A program made the position numbers and the translations under genes. The notes beneath the pieces are model-generated. The model had not been told where the DNA came from and made no database searches. It saw only the letters and a list, made by a program, of their open reading frames with translations. This document shows positions 38,654 through 38,736 of a stretch of 38,736 nucleotides of DNA, in pieces; within the stretch, counting starts at the first letter, position 1; each line of letters opens with the position of its first letter. The stretch is from an uncultured Helicobacteraceae bacterium (lineage in GTDB: Bacteria > Campylobacterota > Campylobacteria > Campylobacterales > Helicobacteraceae): NCBI GenBank assembly GCA_934668765.1, contig CAKUOH010000021.1:1-38736 (forward strand), written 5' to 3'.

Positions 38654-38736
38654 TCATTGCATACCATTATACAAATTACACGCGCCTTGATGCCCTAAAT
38701 CACAAGCCTTGCCATAATAGCTCTTTTGCCTTTGTT
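38654..38736 (-). CDS. Sel1-repeat protein, 3' end only
   Basis: The last 83 bases encode on the minus strand a C-terminus reading KSYYGKACDLGHQGACNLYNGMQ and a TGA stop. The YYGKACDLGHQGACNLY part is one Sel1/Hcp repeat with its Cys pair, so this is the end of a second cysteine-rich Sel1 protein that runs off the window. Confidence 0.7.
   Translation of the reverse strand, partial: QRQKSYYGKACDLGHQGACNLYNGMQ

Noticed and set aside
1..38736. tRNA or rRNA genes
   Set aside because: I found no cloverleaf with conserved TTC and CCA-adjacent bases and no rRNA core segments, though short tRNAs are easy to miss by eye.

Overview
The window reads as a chromosomal segment of an AT-rich Helicobacter-like member of the Campylobacterota, probably an enterohepatic-type Helicobacter rather than H. 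pylori. Evidence from the sequence: gene order known from H. pylori recurs in several blocks (pgbA-like + glcD; porC-porD-porA-porB; the NIF3-like / HP0958-like / waaA / RluA-family / lgt run). Other family signs are a Sel1-repeat Hcp protein, an outer-membrane barrel ending in Phe, and nrfHA with a CXXCH active-site haem motif as in Campylobacter. Identifications rest on motifs and remembered gene order; no database search was run.

Layout. 1-700: no convincing gene, only degraded coding remnants and one repeat. 710-5153: 5-formyl-THF cyclo-ligase and RNase Y on the minus strand, diverging from a PgbA-like protein and GlcD. 5.2-7.3 kb: a ComEA-like DNA-binding protein, a lipoprotein with a poly-G promoter, and dense repeats. 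7.3-10.4 kb: the pyruvate:ferredoxin oxidoreductase operon. 10.4-13.6 kb: a membrane PH-domain protein with a second poly-G promoter, then a coupled lipase-like hydrolase and an exported ATP-dependent DNA ligase. 13.4-20.5 kb: an accessory island with a TRL-like remnant, an XRE regulator divergent from a lone HsdR-N-type nuclease, unrecognised genes (one apparently frameshifted at its start, one interrupted by two in-frame TAG codons), and a Cas4-like/DnaQ-like DUF2779 protein. 20.9-23.5 kb: a dicarboxylate symporter and an outer-membrane protein. 23.8-34.3 kb: a plus-strand core block (uppS, ileS, tsaB, NIF3-like, HP0958-like, waaA, pseudouridine synthase, STAS-like, lgt, M48 protease). 34.4-38.7 kb: a second, nearly identical comEA copy, a possible structured RNA, an Hcp protein, nrfA-nrfH behind an FNR-type site, and the 3' end of another Sel1 protein.

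The most striking feature is a family of more than 25 short hairpin repeats with conserved arms (GTCATTGCGAG ... CGTGGCAATCC or CGAAGCAATCC). Their central stems differ from copy to copy, yet the two halves stay complementary. They fill most intergenic gaps and have also entered reading frames: two copies sit in frame inside uppS, a degenerate one lies in the hydrolase, and copies form the C-terminus of the XRE protein. This resembles the way Rickettsia palindromic elements occupy genes. A second GC-rich repeat is present in three copies.

Functionally the window combines anaerobic/microaerobic energy metabolism (Por, Nrf, GlcD, dicarboxylate uptake), envelope building (UppS, WaaA, Lgt, OMP), DNA uptake and handling (two ComEA copies, periplasmic ligase, nucleases) and RNA/translation genes (RNase Y, IleS, TsaB, pseudouridine synthase). 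Two poly-G tracts next to -10 boxes suggest phase-variable expression of two envelope genes.
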